From Polychytrium aggregatum (Eukaryota; Chytridiomycota; Chytridiomycetes; Polychytriales), in assembly GCF_025602895.1 (NCBI RefSeq), contig NW_026516205.1, positions 868,001 to 932,000 on the forward strand: DNA of 64,000 bases, in the 5' to 3' direction. Shown here piece by piece: positions 1-14,953 of this stretch. Both the position numbers and the translations under genes were made by a program. Numbering within the stretch: the stretch's first letter is position 1; the number at the start of each line of letters is the position of its first letter. The notes under the pieces were generated by a model. That model was not told where the DNA came from, did no database searches, and worked only from the letters and a program-made list of their open reading frames with translations.

Positions 1-387
1 GTATGGAAGGCCCGTGTTCATCTGCCGGACCAAGTATGTTTTCGTCCACACTAGAGTTTCAAACCCCACTGCTTGCAGGCCACTGTCTTCACCTTGGACC
101 GACTCAAAAACACAGAGCACCTTCCAGGTGTGGCCTGGCTCGCTTTCCTCTGCTGAACGTGTGAGCCTGGAGGATTGCATCGACACTGATAACCCTTGTA
201 ATACGGCCAGGCTTGTGCCGACAACCTGCAAGTGGACTGGAAGCCAGAGCGCTGCATCGCCATCTCCAGCGGCCCAAATGAACTACTTCGACTCGGGATC
301 CCGGGTGACACTCCTCTTGGCCAGCCCGTGTGCAAGTTTATCAAGAAGACTCGGTGTCTCAGTGTGACAGTGCAAAAGGGCAAATAG
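1..387 (+). CDS. 3' end of an unrecognised gene (partial)
   Basis: The last coding exon appears to run from 211 to the TAG at 385-387. It reads in one frame as a compact, non-repetitive C-terminus rich in K, R, C and hydrophobics (ends LSVTVQKGK). A plausible 50-nt intron lies upstream at 161-210: donor GTGAGC, a CTGAT branch-like motif near 186 and acceptor CCAG. The preceding exon would be in the frame open from position 2, giving a phase-0 join. I do not recognise the family, and the gene starts outside the window. The call rests only on intron signals and on the exon looking less biased than the other frames. It could be chance; confidence is low. Confidence 0.35.
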
Positions 388-1327
388 ATCTTGACGCCTT
401 ATCTCGCGCTCGACGCTGGTCGGATCAAGTCTGTGGTTGAATCAGCACCTCTCGACGCCGTTTCAGTACCTCTGGACGCCTTATCAGCACCTGATCAGCA
501 CTCTCGCTCGATTGCTCTCTCGTTGGAATCTGGCCTCTCCAGAGAGAAATTAGAGCTTTATAATCGAAGGCTGACACTTGACAGTCAAAGACAGTGTCTC
601 TGCTTTTCTCAGGCATCCTCATCCAATGCCTGCTGATCCGAAGGCCCCAGTAGGCGGACCGTGATATTGGTTCGCGTCTTGGTTGGCAATCCAGTGGTTT
701 TGGATGTTCAGGAGCAAAGTCTTGAATACATCTGGTCAATCTCCCGCAGCGATGACTGACGGGCACTGATGTCGCGATGCGGAGGTGTGGTGCCTATATT
801 TGACTGCCCGACTGGTCCCCGTGGTTTCTCGATACCAAGATCATCGACCTTCTCGAGCCGCTCGCTGTGTTTTCTGGGGCATGGTCGTCGCTGGTGATGG
901 CGGAATTGCCCGCAATGCCGAGCACATCCGAGTCTCCGTGGACTCGATGTGTGTCTCGTCCGTGTGCGGTGTCATGACATTCCCACATGCAGCCACAGCT
1001 CAAGGAGGGCCGTGACACCGCACACAGAATGGAGGCTGTGGAACCTCGCCAACACGTGATCTGCATGGCACCCTGGTCGATTGTCCCGTGCAAGGCCGTG
1101 CCGCTTGCACCCAGGCCGATCAGCGTCTGCATCAGCGCCCTCATCTGCGTCTGCATCTGCGTCTGCAACCGCAACCGCAACCACATCCGCATCCGCGGCC
1201 CAGACAAGCACTTGCGCTCGCTGTCCTGCATCATCGGCCTGGTTCTCGCTTCGTCCGCACTTCCTCGGCACATCTCTTGGCTCTAGCTCCAATCGCCAGC
1301 CCCCTGTTGCATTTTTCGTCGCCATCA
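388..1327. other. Intergenic region upstream of RPT6
   Basis: No frame reads as a convincing protein. Short ORFs are open on both strands because of composition. From about 1125 to 1205 there is a degenerate run of GTCTGC, CATCTGC and CAACCG units, which is the complement of the GCAGAC hexamer found in a CEP104 intron. The RPT6 promoter should lie in the last few hundred bases. I see no clear TATA box and no proteasome control element. Confidence 0.5.
655..860 (+). repeat. Dispersed repeat, strongly diverged copy
   Basis: Ordered blocks match the repeat copy at 18454-18740. They include the stretch around GTCTTGGTTGGCAATC, AGTCTTGAATA, GTGTGGTGC, and the ending CGATACCAAGATCATCG..CTTCTC against CGATATCAAGATGCTCGGCCTTCTC. 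Spacing between blocks is similar, with many substitutions. No coding frame. Judged by eye; an alignment would settle it. Confidence 0.45.
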
Positions 1328-3116
1328 ATGAACCCAGCAACGGCGGCCGCCGCGGCCGGTGGGCTCACCGCCTACTACAAAAACAAAATCGAGGTTTGTA
1401 TTTCGGTGGATTTCTTTTGTTTCCACCAGCTTCAACTGCAAACAGGCAGTGGCGATCGATGCAGCATTTCTTTGTCATCGGGCGCACCGTTAGCACCGGG
1501 TCCGAGCACCGGGTCCGAGCACCGGGTCCGAGCACCGGGTCTGAACATCGAGCTGGCTCGTCGCCGTCAGCATGCCTCGACCGGCTGATCCAAGAGCGCA
1601 AATGCTAACCGTGGCTCCTTCTCAATCCCCTCCTTTCCTTTGCCCCCAATTTGTCGCTCGGCAGGAGCTCGAAATCAAAAGTACTGCCATGTCGCAGAAT
1701 CTGCGACGTCTGGAAGCCCAGCGCAATCAGCTCAACTCCAAAGTTCGGCTGCTCCGCGAAGAGCTGCAGCTGTTACAAGAGCCCGGATCCTATGTCGGCG
1801 AAGTCGTCAAGCTCATGGGCAAAAAAAAGATCCTGGTCAAGGTCCACCCCGAAGGCAAATATGTCGTCGATATTAGCCCCTCAATCGACATTGCCGAGCT
1901 CAAGCCAACGGTTCGAGTGGCCCTCCGACACGATTCATATCAGCTGCACAAGGTTCTCCCTAACAAGATCGACCCTCTTGTCTCGCTCATGATGGTGGAG
2001 AAGGTCCCGGACTCGACCTACGAAATGATCGGAGGTCTGGACAACCAGATCAAAGAGATCAAGGAGGTGATTGAGCTGCCAGTCAAGCATCCTGAGCTGT
2101 TTGAAGCCCTTGGTATCGCTCAGCCCAAGGGTGTGCTTCTATATGGTCCGCCTGGAACCGGCAAGACTCTTCTTGCACGAGCCGTCGCCCACCACACGGA
2201 CTGCAAGTTCATTCGCGTCAGTGGCTCCGAGCTTGTCCAAAAGTACATTGGCGAAGGTTCTCGCATGGTGCGCGAGCTCTTTGTCATGGCCCGGGAGCAC
2301 GCTCCCTCGATTATATTTATGGACGAGATCGACTCTATCGGCTCCAGTCGATCCGAGTCGAGCGGCAGCGGCGGAGGTGACTCGGAAGTCCAGCGCACGA
2401 TGCTCGAGCTGCTGAACCAGCTTGACGGCTTTGAAGCCACTCAGACGATCAAGGTGATCATGGCCACCAACCGTATCGACATTTTGGACTCGGCACTGCT
2501 GCGTCCTGGCCGTATTGACAGAAAAATCGAATTCCCCCCACCAAATGAGGCGGCCCGCACTGACATTCTCAAGATTCACTCCCGACGAATGAACCTCACT
2601 CGCGGCATCAATCTTCGAAAGATTGCTGAGCAAATGGGCGGAGCCAGCGGCGCCGAGGTCAAGGGCGTGTGTACTGAGGCCGGTATGTATGCCTTGCGCG
2701 AACGCCGTGTCCATGTCACCCAGGAGGACTTTGAAATGGCCGTATCCAAGGTACTATGTTTGCTTCGTATGGAGCTGTTGGCGGTGGAGGGCGTGCGCCC
2801 GCAGGTTACGTTGGCACTCTCGTTGGTGGTGGTGGTTGGCGATCGATTGCTTGCCTTGCATCGATGAGGTGTATCGGCTGCAAGTCATAATCCATCTGGC
2901 AAATGGTTCCAATCTAACTCCTTTATCCCTCCCCATCGCTTCTTTCACATCGCCTTCAGGTCTTGAAGAAGGATTCGGAGCAGGTATGCATCTTCAAAGG
3001 GATTGTGCTTTATTGGAGTCTCCGTCCTGTTCTTCAGCCAGACTCGGAATTTTGGTTGGCTAATGCACTGTCTTGGATCCATTCAGAACATGAGTATCAA
3101 GAAGCTCTTCAAGTGA
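1328..3116 (+). CDS. RPT6: 26S proteasome regulatory subunit 8 (Rpt6/PSMC5), AAA ATPase
   Basis: Subunit of the hetero-hexameric AAA ring of the 19S particle, which unfolds ubiquitylated substrates and feeds them into the 20S core. Exons: 1328-1393, 1665-2750, 2960-2983 and 3087-3116, about 401 aa, normal for Rpt6. Exon 1 gives a short Ala-rich N-terminus ending YYKNKIE. Exon 2 holds the coiled coil ([20 protein letters not shown]), the OB region, Walker A GPPGTGKT, Walker [10 protein letters not shown], the sensor region ATNRIDILD, the arginine finger segment [13 protein letters not shown] and the AAA lid. The last two exons are only 24 and 30 nt and encode VLKKDSEQ and NMSIKKLFK, matching the family ending KDSEKNMSIKKLWK. 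All joins are in phase. A downstream read-through past 2750 is intron and not protein. TRM10 lies downstream in convergent orientation. Confidence 0.96.
1496..1545 (+). repeat. Short tandem repeat in RPT6 intron 1
   Basis: A 13-14-nt unit (ACCGGGTCCGAGC) is repeated about three and a half times, the last unit degenerate. It lies inside the 271-nt first intron of RPT6 (1394-1664), so it is non-coding. Confidence 0.7.
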
Positions 3117-3797
3117 GCTTGCCTTGTAGCTATCTTGCTAGCGAGCTCCATGTACCTCGATCAACCTGGCGAGCCGTCATTCCTATTATATGGGCATCAA
3201 TAAACTCAAATCACAAAAGTCGAGCGATTGCAGAGCAGACAGCGACCGCCAGGGACCCCACTTGTCCCGACTTGCTATAAAAGTCAATCCGGAAAATGGG
3301 ATCGTGTCCCTTTCTCTGGTATCAGATACTAGAGTGTGGTGCATCCACCGATGTGGGGATGTGATGAGTGCCTCGACCCTCTGGACAGCTCCATGGTGTA
3401 CCGATATCAAGATACTCAAGCACACCTGGGATGTGTGGAACTCGTTCACCGAGCACATCTGGCCGTCTCTGGTGGTGGATGAATTGCTCAAGGTACTTGG
3501 CAAACCTTAGTCTCCTGGGTCTGGATGCATATCCCTTCCCTTGTTTCCAAGAGGCATTTCCAAAGGCAATCACCACTTCGGTCTCCTTGGACATGCTTGC
3601 TTGGCCATGACTGCAATCAGTGGGTGGGTGTATTCAGGTCCCAGAATGAAACAGCTGTCCTGGTTCAAAACAGAGTGTCTCATATTCACTTGGAACGCCG
3701 TAACTTGCCGTCAGCAACCGGCAGCGGCAGCACTGGCACTGACCAAATTGAAGCCATCAATGTGCACCGTTCGGCATTTACAGACCCAGCTGCGGCC
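3117..3797. other. Intergenic region between RPT6 and TRM10
   Basis: The 3' ends of RPT6 (+) and TRM10 (-) face each other across this stretch. I see no gene in it. It contains one copy of the dispersed repeat (about 3330-3465). Confidence 0.6.
3330..3465 (+). repeat. Dispersed repeat, partial copy
   Basis: Shares with the copy at 18600-18740 the blocks GAGTGTGGTGCATCCAC, CTCTGGACAG.TCCATGGTGTA, CGATATCAAGAT.CTC and, further on, ACACACCTGG..TGTG..GAGCTCGTTCA-like sequence, in the same order. No open frame is conserved between copies. Confidence 0.7.
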
Positions 3798-5241
3798 TCA
3801 AAGTTCACTGTGTCCTACTGATTCTTGGAGGGATTGTTGTTCTTCACTGGTGTCCACATCGATACCAGGATATTCAGTAGTCTCCTCAGCGATACCAGGA
3901 TATTCACTAGTGTTCTCATCGATACCAGGATCTTCGTCACCCAGGGGCGGGTTTGAATCGTCGCCATCGGCCTTGTGCTCCTTGAGATCCTCGTCGCCAG
4001 AGCTTTCGCTCTCGTCGCCAGAATCGCTTTGGTCCTCGTGGCTATCCTTGACCTGGGCGCCCTTTCGGGCCGGTATGGTTGCCAGAAACGCATCCCTCCA
4101 GTTATCCATCGCCAGGTAGTTCAGAATAATTTCATACACTGCAGAGAGACGCAAGCCGATTTGCATGAGCATCGGTAACTGGTATCGGCGACTGTCTCAT
4201 CAAGTGCATCAGTGATTCCGTATCTCAGTAGCACTGGCGACGGCCCTCCCTCCTGTGGCGATCATGCTGTCGAACACACCTTGATTGATTGTCAAGACTT
4301 TGCGAGAGTCCATGGAGATGAATTCGGCAATCGGTAGCCTGCCGTGCGCTATTCCAGCGTCGAGAGCCTTTTGGTAGCAGAGGCCCTATGATCCAGCAGA
4401 AGGCCGTATCTATCAGTGCATTTGGTCTATCGCGATCTCCGAAGCCATGGCCATCGACTGAGCCAAAATTGCAAACCTTGTGACGGTTCTTATCGACAAT
4501 TCCTCCAATCACATAATACTTATTCGCCTCGAGTGTCTCGATGACATTTGGTGAGTCGGCTGTCAAGTACACCAGCGACTCCTTCGGTACGATGGCATCA
4601 AACGGACGCTCCTCAAAGCTCATCTGTTTCCCCGTAGAAGTCGTTAGGATCCACTCCAACTCGACACTGAATATTCTCGCCCTTGTTCATATCGATGCGA
4701 TTCGCGACTAAAAGTCGCCCAAGAACAATTCGCAATGCCTATTGATCAATCATGGTCCCACCCACCACCTGCATGCTGGCAAAGCTACCTTCCAACTCGT
4801 CCATTGCGCTTGAAATTTGTCCATTGCTTCGCGGATGGGACCCTTGTAGCTCGACGCTATCAGAATTGTTTTCTTTGGGCAGAAGCGCGACTCTGAGTAC
4901 GAGCGCACCATCTGCTTGCTCACGCTGATGATCTCCTTGGGGTTCATCAGCTCTTGAAAATCCAGATCGATAATCACGCCGACGTCCGTTTCCAGTTGCT
5001 CTGCAGGGCGCCGTCGCTTGGGTGCCCGTTCTCCTGACCGAATCTCTTCTCGCTTTCGCTTGATGAGGGCCTTTCGCAATTCCTTTCGCTTCTGCTTGCG
5101 TTCTTCTCGAGTGGCCTCCCACTGCTGTTCTCGCAGCAGTTTCTTGCGCTGGTTCTTTGAGAGGCCAGCGAGCGCAGGATCGGCGACGGGGCACTGGCTG
5201 GGGATAGGCCGCTCTGGCTGGGGCGCTTTAACTTCCTCCAT
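3798..5241 (-). CDS. TRM10: tRNA (guanine(9)-N1)-methyltransferase, Trm10 family (SPOUT)
   Basis: Methylates N1 of G9 in tRNA using S-adenosylmethionine. Exons on the minus strand: 5241-4769, 4666-4477, 4385-4280 and 4138-3798, about 369 aa; phases agree at each join. The N-terminus is lysine/arginine-rich ([13 protein letters not shown] and [12 protein letters not shown]), as usual for tRNA binding. The SPOUT core shows [20 protein letters not shown], then [33 protein letters not shown] (conserved GG-VD-N-H cofactor loop), RLPIAEF and the ending [13 protein letters not shown]....PARKGA. A highly acidic Ser/Glu/Asp tail follows, longer than usual, with a 10-residue repeat. The stretch between FQAQWTSWK and the next conserved block is longer than in yeast and human proteins, so the first donor (4768) is the least certain. 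The start lies about 350 bp from the divergently transcribed CEP104 start. Confidence 0.93.
3845..3935 (-). repeat. 30-bp tandem repeat coding the acidic tail of TRM10
   Basis: Three units of 30 bp around the core CGATACCAGGATATTC (plus strand) encode three 10-residue repeats of the type YPGI(D/A)xxTxE near the C-terminus. The period is a multiple of three, so changes in copy number would keep the frame. Confidence 0.8.
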
Positions 5242-5587
5242 TGGCTGGCGCTGTTAGTGAGCGGACTGGGTGATCGCTGCCGTCGCTGGACCTTCGGTGA
5301 TCTGGCCCAAGATCGTCCTGGGTGTCTCTGGCGCTATTTTTTTTTTTTTTCCCTGATCCCGGCCTGGTGGCCTTGCTGGCGTCCTGGCTGGCGTCCATTG
5401 GCCATTTGCGCTGACGACCGCTTTCTCAAGGGCTGCCCTGGTCTGCCAGCGATACCGCCGATCCTGGGACCGCTGCAAACATCGCCGCTCACGCCGACGC
5501 TGGCGCCTCCACCTGGACAAACGGGCCATCTGTCAAGTGGCCATCAGCGACGCTTGCCTGCATCCGCCCACCACCGCCTGAGCCGAC

Positions 5588-10828
<5,241 letters not shown>

Positions 10829-11985
10829 AATGCCTCACTTTGGCTGTATGTTATGGCGAAAGCCTCGACAGAGCAACGGCCAGTTGACACGTTGTGCGAG
10901 TAAGATTATTTATGATGCCGGCTGGCTATCGGCCCGAGTGGCATGGCTGGAATGCCTTGGATTCGGGGTTGGCAAAACGTTAGCAGCCAAAGCAACGAGC
11001 ATAATTCGACCAAAGCAGCCCGATAAACAGCCGCTCAGCCCATATCGATGGATCGTCAATGCTTTGTATTCCTTTCTGGACAGTATTTGGTTGATAGGCA
11101 ACAATATGATTGCTCGTGCACCAATGTATTCGGCTACTTGGCTGTGACACTTTGACGATTCACCTGACTCAAATGTAATGGCGGATGGCACCGGCGAAGG
11201 GAAATGTATATCCTGCTCCTGAGACCACTGATCGCTGGTTTAAGGAACTTGAGTACTCACCCATACCAATCCAGGCAGTCCAAACGGAGAGCAACTTGAC
11301 ACCATCACGCAGGCATCATGCAACTGTCACACAACCATCATCGACCGTCAGTCAAACCTATCGATCACAGATCAAACCCTTGGAGAATCTAATACCAACA
11401 TGCCGATTGGCCATCCCCACAGCAGATCGTTCGGGTGCCATCCAGAACAGTGCCCATTCGCCATGTGTTCGATGGAGACATGCCGGACCCACAGCTGGTT
11501 TCAGCCTGACCCGGCGACGTTGATTCAAGCGACTCGATTTCCGGGTGTGCTTACAGTGCCAGGAACCCAAGTGACCTGAGAAGGCCGAGCATCTTGATAT
11601 CGATACACCATGGAACTGTCCAGAGAGTCGAGTGAATACACCACACTCCCGCATCGAATGCATGCACCACACTCCCACACTCCCGCTCCGACACACCCAT
11701 ACCAATCGCCACAGGGGATCGACCGAGTGTATTCAAGACCATGCTCCCCAATCCAACCAAATCAACCAGATTGCCAACCAGGACGGGAACAATCGCATGG
11801 ATTGCCCACTGGGGTCTACGGAAGTTCAGAAGACTTGTGTCGCTGATGCCAGAAAGTGACTGCCCCGTTTTGTTCTGGTTTGATTATATGTGCTGGCCAT
11901 AGTTTGAGAGTTACAATATGCGGGCCCGATCGGAGCGCTTCCAAGCATGTATTTGGGTTTGGTTGGCTTGGCGAATGGATCACCG
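10829..11985. other. Intergenic region between CEP104 and the UBX gene
   Basis: The two flanking genes converge here. Short ORFs on both strands show no family resemblance. The only structure recognised is a dispersed repeat copy at about 11555-11815. Confidence 0.6.
11555..11815 (-). repeat. Dispersed repeat, well-preserved inverted copy
   Basis: Its reverse complement matches 18480-18705 closely over some 230 bp: GTTCCCGTCCTGGTTGG, TTGGTTGG.TTGGGGAGCATG, GTCTTGAAT.CACTCGGTCGATC, GGGAGTGTGGTG, CTCTGGACAGTTCCATGG, TGTATCGATATCAAGATGCT and CGGCCTTCTCAGGTCACTTG. It carries an extra duplicated GGGAGTGTGGTG block. It ends 170 bp from the UBX gene stop. Confidence 0.85.
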
Positions 11986-14689
11986 CTAGAGGTATTCCAT
12001 CTGCAGCGATGCGCCGCAGACATTTGCCTCCTTTAGCGACTGAGCCGCTTTTACAAGCAGTGGCTCTCTGAGGTTGTAGAGCTAGCAGAAACAGGCGGTA
12101 GTGATGATCCATGAAATACTGAGTTAGTCTTTGATGGGTCGAAGTGCGGCTGCATGAACACAGCCATCGATTCAAATATACCTCAAATCTCTTCGTCTGG
12201 GCACCTTCAAGCTTGCTTTTGACGAATGCGAACAGAGAAGCCACCGGGTCTGTCTTCAGGAACTTTCGGACGAGACGTTCTCCACCTATGTGACCGATAT
12301 TCATCTCAAGTAAGCATTCGGATACGTCCAGAGTTGTGAACACACTCTCCAGTGGTCGATACTGAATATTCCTACCCGGCAGGCGAACTTGGACACGACA
12401 GATGTCGCCAGCTGAGGGCTCAGGCTCAATCTTGGGAGTGATTTGGTCGAACGCTGCCAAAAATATCGTTTAGAGCCGCAGAATCCGGAAGGGATTTGAT
12501 GACGCTTGCATCCAGCGTGCCCGTACCATCAATGTCAACGGCTACAGGGCTGGGGCTTCCATAATTATCTTCGTGATCCTCCTTGGTGACGTATGTGCCC
12601 TCGTGAACGTCGCTGTGATCAAGGGCGTCGTTGTTGTATCCATCATCGTCATCGACGCGGATGGCATCGTACTTGTTTCTTGAGGCTGTTGCCACTCGTG
12701 ATTCTTCAAGCGCTAGCTGCAGGGCTTCGTCTTCTGTCAGATCGTTGACAGACATCTTTCGCTAATGATCAAAACGATCAAAACTTGATACTTAGGGCGT
12801 GCGCATTCGGAACGATGAATCGTTCAATGTGGCCCAAATGGGGATGACTGCATATTTGCCATATAGTGTTCAACAGGAACATCTCAAACCTTCGGAGCCA
12901 CCCTTGACGAGGCGCCTGTATCTTGGGAAGGATGAGTCGCACGATCAATGAACGATATCACTGCGATAGGGATGGTGTGAGTATTGGCGACATAGGGTAA
13001 TCAAGCAAGCGGAAGCCAAGCAATCGAGCGCCAGGACAATAGCAGGTGGATTACGGACAATTGCCGTAGAAGTCATCGTGCATCGGGGCCAGACTCCAAG
13101 ACCAGAACTTGGTTTGCTCGCCTGAAGCGAGCCAATGTGAATGGAGGCAACGACAGCGCGGTTAAACAATAAATATTGTGCCGACCAATGGGTTATAGTG
13201 TGATATTGAGATGCTTGATTCGGCTTGGCATTCCCCACTGACGGTTTGCAGAAGGGCGACTCAACCCAATTGCAGCCACATGCTGCGAACAAAAGCAGAC
13301 GCACCTGTGAGTGGCTCGATGATTGCCGCGAAGGGATCGCCCTGGTAGCCATGGTACATTACTTTGTACTGGGCTGCCATTGCACTTTCCCTGCCCATCT
13401 GCAAACAAAGTGCCAAACGATTGGATTGTCAGTATGGCATAATGCGGACATTTCACAGCGCCTCAAACCGGAATACTGAAGCAGAGTCTTGGACCCATCA
13501 CTCCAAAGGCATTGTGCAAGATAGAAATGGCTATGATTGCGCTCGAGGCAATCAAACCCGAAGGACAGCGAATGCATAGTGCATACCAGGATGAACACAA
13601 AGTTTTCTCGGATGAGCTCCTTCATTTCTAATCGGGGAAAGTAAGGCGAACACATGCTCAGTATACCGGCTCCATATCCAATGTCGATTCAGTTGATGCT
13701 GAAAGGTGGCGTACCTGGCCTGTTCCAACAGTCTCGCACCATAATTTGGCACTGAAAGTTGTTGGGGTCATGGATGGTCACAAGCACCCATTTTTTCTCC
13801 TTCTCAGCCTTTGTCCGAGCCATATTAAAATTGCCGGAAAACATGATGTCGTAAGGGAGCCTGGATCGGGAGATGGTGGGCGTAAGCTGAGCGATCTAAA
13901 CCCTTGGAAGATGAGGGGATGCCACTCACTTGAAGAGGCGGGCCAATTTGGCTGCTTGGGGATCGATTGACTCTGAATGAGGCCATGGTGGTGAGCGAAA
14001 CAGTGGCTGCCATTCAGCGCCGATGAAGCACATGGAAACGATAGGCACTACCATCAATCTGAAGGGCAGACTCATCGTTTGACGCGGTATCGAAGGGATC
14101 AGGAAACGAATGGCCAGCGGCGGAAGATGGCTGGTAGCTCATGTCTGGAAGGATTGGTGGGTGGTTAGGACTGAAAACGCATTGAAGCAAGTGCCTCAGC
14201 TTACTGCGACCCTACCGATCCATGGCTCCGAGACTGAGGCTGAGTTATTCCCGTAGAGCACTTCGGCTTTAGGGCGAATGGGGGAACGAATATTGAAGGG
14301 GCTGCTTTCATCGATCCCAGAGGAGCCAAAGGCATCAATGTCCGTCGCGGAAAGGGAGTCTTGGATTGTCTCTGAGCCGAGGTCCGCTCCGCCATTGTCC
14401 CAGAAAAGAGAGATGGCGGCTTCAACGTTGCCATCCGAAACCTGGAATTCAGAAGGAAGTAATACAAATTCTCAGCTTATCATGGATTGATGAACAGGTG
14501 GGCTCCGGATTTGGACTCTGGACGACCACACTGGGGCCAAAGCCGTCGATCTCACCAAAGGAATTGGGTATCATAAAGCCCTGCCAACAAAAGTAGCCTG
14601 GGTGCACACACCGTCAAATATTTGCGGGCCAGGCTTTCAGAAGCCTGTGTCAGGTCGATGAAATGTGCAATATCCTGGTCGTCGATCAT
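11986..14689 (-). CDS. UBA-UAS-UIM-UBX protein (UBXN7/Ubx5-like Cdc48/p97 cofactor)
   Basis: Proteins of this layout recruit ubiquitylated clients to Cdc48/p97. Exons: 14689-14612, 14441-14216, 14144-14052, 13972-13930, 13860-13715, 13627-13587, 13398-13305, one starting near 12902 with unclear end, one ending 12527 (UIM), 12453-12376, 12285-12182 and 12081-11986. The UBA at the start reads IDLTQASESLARKYL joined to DGNVEAAISLFWDNGG. The thioredoxin-like UAS has DIMFSGNF, KKWVLVTIHDPNNFQCQ, RDCWNRP, ELIRENFVFIL and YQGDPFAAIIEPLTG. The UIM is EDEALQLALEES. The UBX has RVQVRLPGG, FLKTDPVASLFAFVKSK and LKEANVCGASL just before the TAG. Most phases fit. The intron at 12526-12454 has a CTAAAC branch motif. 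The join between UAS and UIM (12902-12755) is unresolved. The UBX lacks a clear FPR loop (it has an L-R-E-P segment), so p97 binding could be altered. Confidence 0.88.
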
Positions 14690-14953
14690 GTTTACAGGCT
14701 CGAAGCGAGGTTGATGGCTGGGGGAGCGCTGGGAGTTGAGGATGAGGAAGAGGCTGGCAGGAAACTCACGAGACCAAACCCTGGTCCAAAGCCAGGCGCT
14801 GTTCTCGTGCCGTTCTCGCTTCCGTCTCGCTTCGGTCTCGCTCCTGGCGAGGGCACGCCGTCGCCAATCAGCGCACGTAAATGGCGCCCATGTCGATAAT
14901 CATGTGGCTGGCCTGGTTGTGGCTGCATCCCTTCTCTTGGCCATGAAACCTGA
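14690..14953. other. Gap between the UBX gene start and the transposase gene
   Basis: Promoter space of the UBX gene and possibly the first exon of the transposase gene, whose ATG I cannot find. No other feature seen. Confidence 0.4.

Noticed and set aside
2751-2867. Extension of the RPT6 reading frame past 2750
   Set aside because: The extra residues do not match Rpt6, while splicing at 2750 restores the conserved KKDSEQ and NMSIKKL ending.
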